A stretch of DNA of 52,155 bases from Klebsormidium nitens. Taxonomy: Eukaryota; Streptophyta; Klebsormidiophyceae; Klebsormidiales; Klebsormidiaceae. Shown in pieces: positions 48,901 to 52,155 of this stretch. How positions within the stretch are numbered: position 1 is the first letter of the stretch; each line of letters opens with the position of its first letter. A program made the translations under genes and the position numbers. A model generated the notes under the pieces. It saw only the letters and a program-made list of their open reading frames with translations. It did not search any database and had not been told where the DNA came from. The DNA lies in NCBI GenBank assembly GCA_000708835.1, contig DF237536.1, positions 1-52,155 on the forward strand, in the 5' to 3' direction.

Positions 48901-51477
48901 TGCTTTTTCCTTGTGATGGCAGTGTGCAGTCAGAATGGCACCAACTTTGGTCATGGGCTTTGAACGTCACGGTCTGTCTATCGATCTGCCTTCGCAGTTT
49001 CTGAAGTGTAGAGAGCGAGGAGGAATCTGTTATTAGAGGACGGTTCTGCTGCTAATCAAAGCTGGTTACGGGGCATCTAACAGCTCTCAACCAATGATCC
49101 TCGTCTGGTAAATGGCAGATACACCGAAGCCTAACCAGGTTTAGCTAAACGCTAGTTCTTCCTTGTGACATTCAGTTCGGACGGCACTGACTCTGGTGGC
49201 CCTCAAAAGACTTCAACGGCCGTCGTCCCTGTTGCACAAAAGCTGCGGTAAGCCACAGGAAAGGATTCGCTCATAACCCAACCTGGTCAAGGCGTATTCA
49301 ACAGATGGTAACCAGCTTCTGGTCAACATCCGGTAGAGGGGGGTATAACCGTCGGAAGCCTAACCATGCTTTGTTATTGATACTTTCTCCCGACGAGCAC
49401 ACTCCGTGATCTGACAGCGTCACGTGTCGCTTTTAGATCCGCGGCTGAGCCCGTTAAGATCGATTTCGAATCAGCTGTTACTTTTTCAAGTCAGTATTAA
49501 TTGTCGGAGGCGATCACACTGTTTCCTGTTATTAAAAAGCTGCGCCCGTTATGTTTGGTTGCGCGCGCATCGGCAATTACTCTTTTAAAATCACTCTTGA
49601 TTGTTGGAGGCGACCAGACTGATCCCTGTTACCACAAAGATGCGGCGGCCCGTCACCGTATCGGCTGGAAAAATTGCTCAGGCTTCATTCATGGACGCCG
49701 GAGGGATCAACCCGTTTCCTTGTTTCACAAACTCACAACAACTTCGCAATGCGCGCTCGCGGATGTCTCGGAACAAGGACGGGAGCTGGACAACTGCGAA
49801 GCAATCTGCAGTCGATGCTGTTAAACTTTTAAACGGCCCACCTTCGTAACTGCGGACGAAGTGAGACATCTTTTCCGGGCATTTGCAGCATTGAACTCAA
49901 GAAAGATAATAGTAGTACTTAAAGCGAGATAATCAATGATAAGGTAATCGCACTGGGACGGGGTAGGGTTACGTTGGTGGTAATTCGGGTGGGTATGGGC
50001 GCGGAGCAGGTATCTTTTTGGGTTGGGATTACCCACTGAAACACCAAACTTATCTTCTTATTATCTTGGCATAATGGTATCTTTGTTGCGGATTTTTTTT
50101 GCAGCGTGGTCGGGGAGTATGTACCGACGCCCGGCCCCCGGCACAGCGCCTACCCGGCGCACCTCGACCCGACCAACGACGCGACTAAACTCGGCGACTA
50201 TCTTGCCTATTCCAACGAGCTCTGCACTCTGGAGGACGTTTTCCCCGATCCGGGCCCGGGGAAGCGCGAGCGCATCGGGCTGTCCACCGGGGTTTGCACG
50301 GTGATCCAGGAACCGAGCGCGGGCGACCCTGCCACGGTGTTCCAGTGCCAAACGTCGCTGCAATTTCAGTCGGGGAAGTACGCCGGGAGCAGCATCTTCC
50401 TCGCCAGTGAGCCCTCTGGAAGGCCGTCACTTGACTAGCTTTCTTCGGAGTGCTTAAAGAGGGCGTCGGGAGGTCGCCCCTCGGCGACCCGAAAAGTGCC
50501 CATAGAGCCAAACTGGTCGCTCGGGGCAATCTGGAGATGGGATCTGGTCCGTCGGATGAAATTCCTCTTCAGATGCACGAGTCTCGCACGAGTGTTCCTT
50601 GAAATCTGTTGCCCTCTTCAAGTATACTTTCTTGAAAGCTTTGCTCCAGTTTACCCACTCATTAAGTACGAACACAGAAGAAAACCCACCACAAGCCATT
50701 TTCCCACCACAAGCCAGACCTGTTTACTGATTGGTCCAGCGCGTTCATACCAGGTCAGAACTGTCGAAGACGGGTTCAAGCCTACTCAGTTCGATCGCGT
50801 CCCTAGAAAGTCAAACTTTCAGCTGTCTGATTAATATCCGATTTAGGTGCGCCTATTCAAAGGTGATAGGCTTTCTCTCCACAAAGTGGCCGTTCAATAA
50901 ACCGCTAGCGTATGCCAGGAGACGCGAACTTTGATTCATCGGATGTGAAATCAAGAACCTCAGGTTTTAAACTCGTGTCTCGGCCATCACCGCATGCACC
51001 TTTCACTCTGGTGGCAATTCTTGTTCGATCCTTCGTGTTCTCGACACTGGTTGGTTACTCGCAAGCATCCCAGTGCATCTGGTAAATGTAGTGCAATCCT
51101 TACGTTTTTCGAAAGCGGTATGCGATGGTGTCCCCTTTTTCGCTTGTGAAACTCAACCATGATGTTCAGGCGAGTTGACAGCTCCCCTTCTCCCGCTTAG
51201 ACACTTTGCTCAGTCGCGCCCGTTTCATCCGTCCCCCTCTGCAGTTGTTTACAGCGACGGCAACGTGCCTGCATACGCTATCCTCGGAGGGACCGGCTAT
51301 TTCAAGAACGTCCAGGGGCAGGCCACCCAGGTGGACGAGACCCCCTTCGCTGCCCAGTCCCCGCACGGAGAGTACTACATCGATCTCGAGTACTATCTAC
51401 CGGGTGGTTCCAAGGCCGGTGCACCTGCGCCAATCACTTCAGACGATTTCAAAGTAGCACTACGCACGTCTGGATAG
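45990..51477 (+). CDS. Tectonin beta-propeller fused to AOC/dirigent-like barrel
   Basis: Exons 45990-46204, 46663-46784, 47362-47522, 48191-48369, 50105-50406 and 51245-51477 join in phase through GT-AG introns (403 residues plus stop). The start is unresolved: the first exon begins at an acceptor (TTTCTGCAG), so at least one upstream exon is missing; ATG at 46020 is a fallback. Residues 1-225 hold tectonin repeats (W-x-x-x-P-G-x-L-x-x-I, V-W-x-V-D units: VSVGLSGMWAVDKANKLYYW, VSTGISGVWAVDSNGTVYRW, ISAGYPLVWGLDTNGKVY). Residues about 240-403 resemble allene-oxide-cyclase/dirigent barrels: LGDYLAYSNELC, IGLSTGVCTVI, then ILGGTGYFKNVQGQA. Tectonins bind glycans or lipopolysaccharide in other organisms; barrels of this fold are often secreted and bind small hydrophobic ligands. 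A role at the cell surface or in defence is inference only. Confidence 0.85.
46290..46392 (+). pseudogene. Duplicated exon end with its donor site (possible poison exon)
   Basis: This copies 46147-46249 at about 90% identity, covering the 3' end of the first visible tectonin exon and the start of its intron, including GTAAGT. The copied frame has no stop, but the available acceptor at 46276 is in the wrong phase. Inclusion would give a TGA after nine codons. Confidence 0.7.
49918..50070. repeat. G-rich element, copy 2, inside the fifth visible intron
   Basis: The interior matches the 44.1-kb element: ACTGGGACGGGGTAGGGTTA, then TTCGGGTGGGTATGGGCGCGG. Its flanks form a weaker inverted repeat (AGATAATCAATGATAAG against AGATAATAAGAAGATAAG). 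It lies just upstream of the 50105 exon acceptor. Confidence 0.65.
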
Positions 51478-52155
51478 GCACAGGGAGAAATTAGAACCAT
51501 GACCAGACCTGGTTGCATGGGCTTTGTTTACATGCCCTTCTACCAGACGAAGCTGATTAGGAAACCCTTAACCAAGATTGTAACTGCGGTAAGTAGCCAG
51601 AGAACCTTCCCACACCAGGTTCGTCATATAAGTGGTCGCATCCCGCACTACCGAAAAGCGATGTAAGTTATTTAACCACGTACTAACCAGGGTTAAATTA
51701 GATGCAAAACTCACCATTTGTGAGCAACTTGTACCTAGCTAGAAATCGTCGTCAAGAGTGGAGTAAATCATTGAGATTAGTTAATTGACCTGTCCGGTGG
51801 TTTATTGCCGATTTCCGCTTAACTCTAATTCGTTAACAAAAGATTGTGTAAGTACGCTTTGGTCTAGACCCAGACTAATCCAATCTAGAAATGCCCCGAA
51901 AACATGCAGTGGATCTTCAGCACGTAAATGTCCGAGAGGCGTATGATGGACCATCATATCGCAATTTTAGCTCCTCATTGCGGCAACGTTGCGCCACGTT
52001 TCGAGGCGTTGCTGCAACACTAGGCGTTGGCAAGTGTAAGGAATCAACGCCTAAAACGTTGCGAGAACTGGTTAAAGCTAAACCAAACTTAAACCCTCGT
52101 TGCTGCAACAGAGATGCAACGTCTCGCAACAATCTTACAACGTTGCATGACCGTT
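51478..52155. other. 3' flank of the fusion gene with a GCAAC/GTTGC cluster
   Basis: No gene was seen. 51500-51620 resembles repeats found in the introns of the same gene (ACCAGACCTGGTT, CTTCTACCAGACGAAG). 51975-52150 is packed with GCAAC and GTTGC in both orientations, several inside the palindrome AACGTT (CAACGTTGC near 51983 and 52139). Confidence 0.5.

Overview
The window looks like nuclear DNA of a streptophyte, most likely a charophyte green alga such as Klebsormidium or an early-diverging plant. The reasons are a hybrid histidine kinase with the architecture of the plant osmosensor AHK1, many short GT-AG introns, balanced base composition (roughly half GC by eye), plant-type families (allene-oxide-cyclase/dirigent-like barrel, Sel1 repeats) and long stretches of decayed repeats. 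The species call is an inference. No bacterial operon, tRNA, rRNA or CRISPR array was seen.

Layout: 1-2370 is 3' flank with hairpins and short repeats. 2371-11948 (minus) is a 14-exon AHK1-like receptor kinase. I rebuilt it by hand; every exon junction is phase-consistent and the result is 1105 residues. 12369-12490 holds a possible leader exon. 13207-14043 (minus) is the 3' end of another intron-rich gene with helical-repeat character, with a possible further exon near 15.1-15.2 kb. 14.1-26.9 kb is mostly repeat-derived sequence, including a diverged 1.87-kb tandem duplication at 20.2-24.0 kb. 26916-29111 (minus) is an intronless Sel1-repeat gene of 731 residues with an unrecognised C-terminal half. 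31943-34324 (minus) is an intron-rich orphan gene whose first two and last five exons I can place. 34.3-45.9 kb is repeat-rich and holds a 583-bp fold-back element, a small G-rich inverted-repeat element and several copies of a new short repeat family. 45990-51477 (plus) is a six-exon (at least) gene fusing a tectonin beta-propeller to an allene-oxide-cyclase/dirigent-like barrel.

The genes do not form an obvious pathway, and eukaryotic neighbours need not. The kinase should pass an extracytosolic (Cache-like) signal through His340 to Asp1024 in a phosphorelay. The tectonin-barrel protein is a candidate carbohydrate- or surface-binding effector. The Sel1 protein is a scaffold type.

The most novel items are the tectonin-barrel fusion, an at least eight-copy, same-orientation dispersed repeat with a GC-rich head and a conserved core of about 85 bases, and a duplicated exon inside the fusion gene that would act as a poison exon if spliced in.
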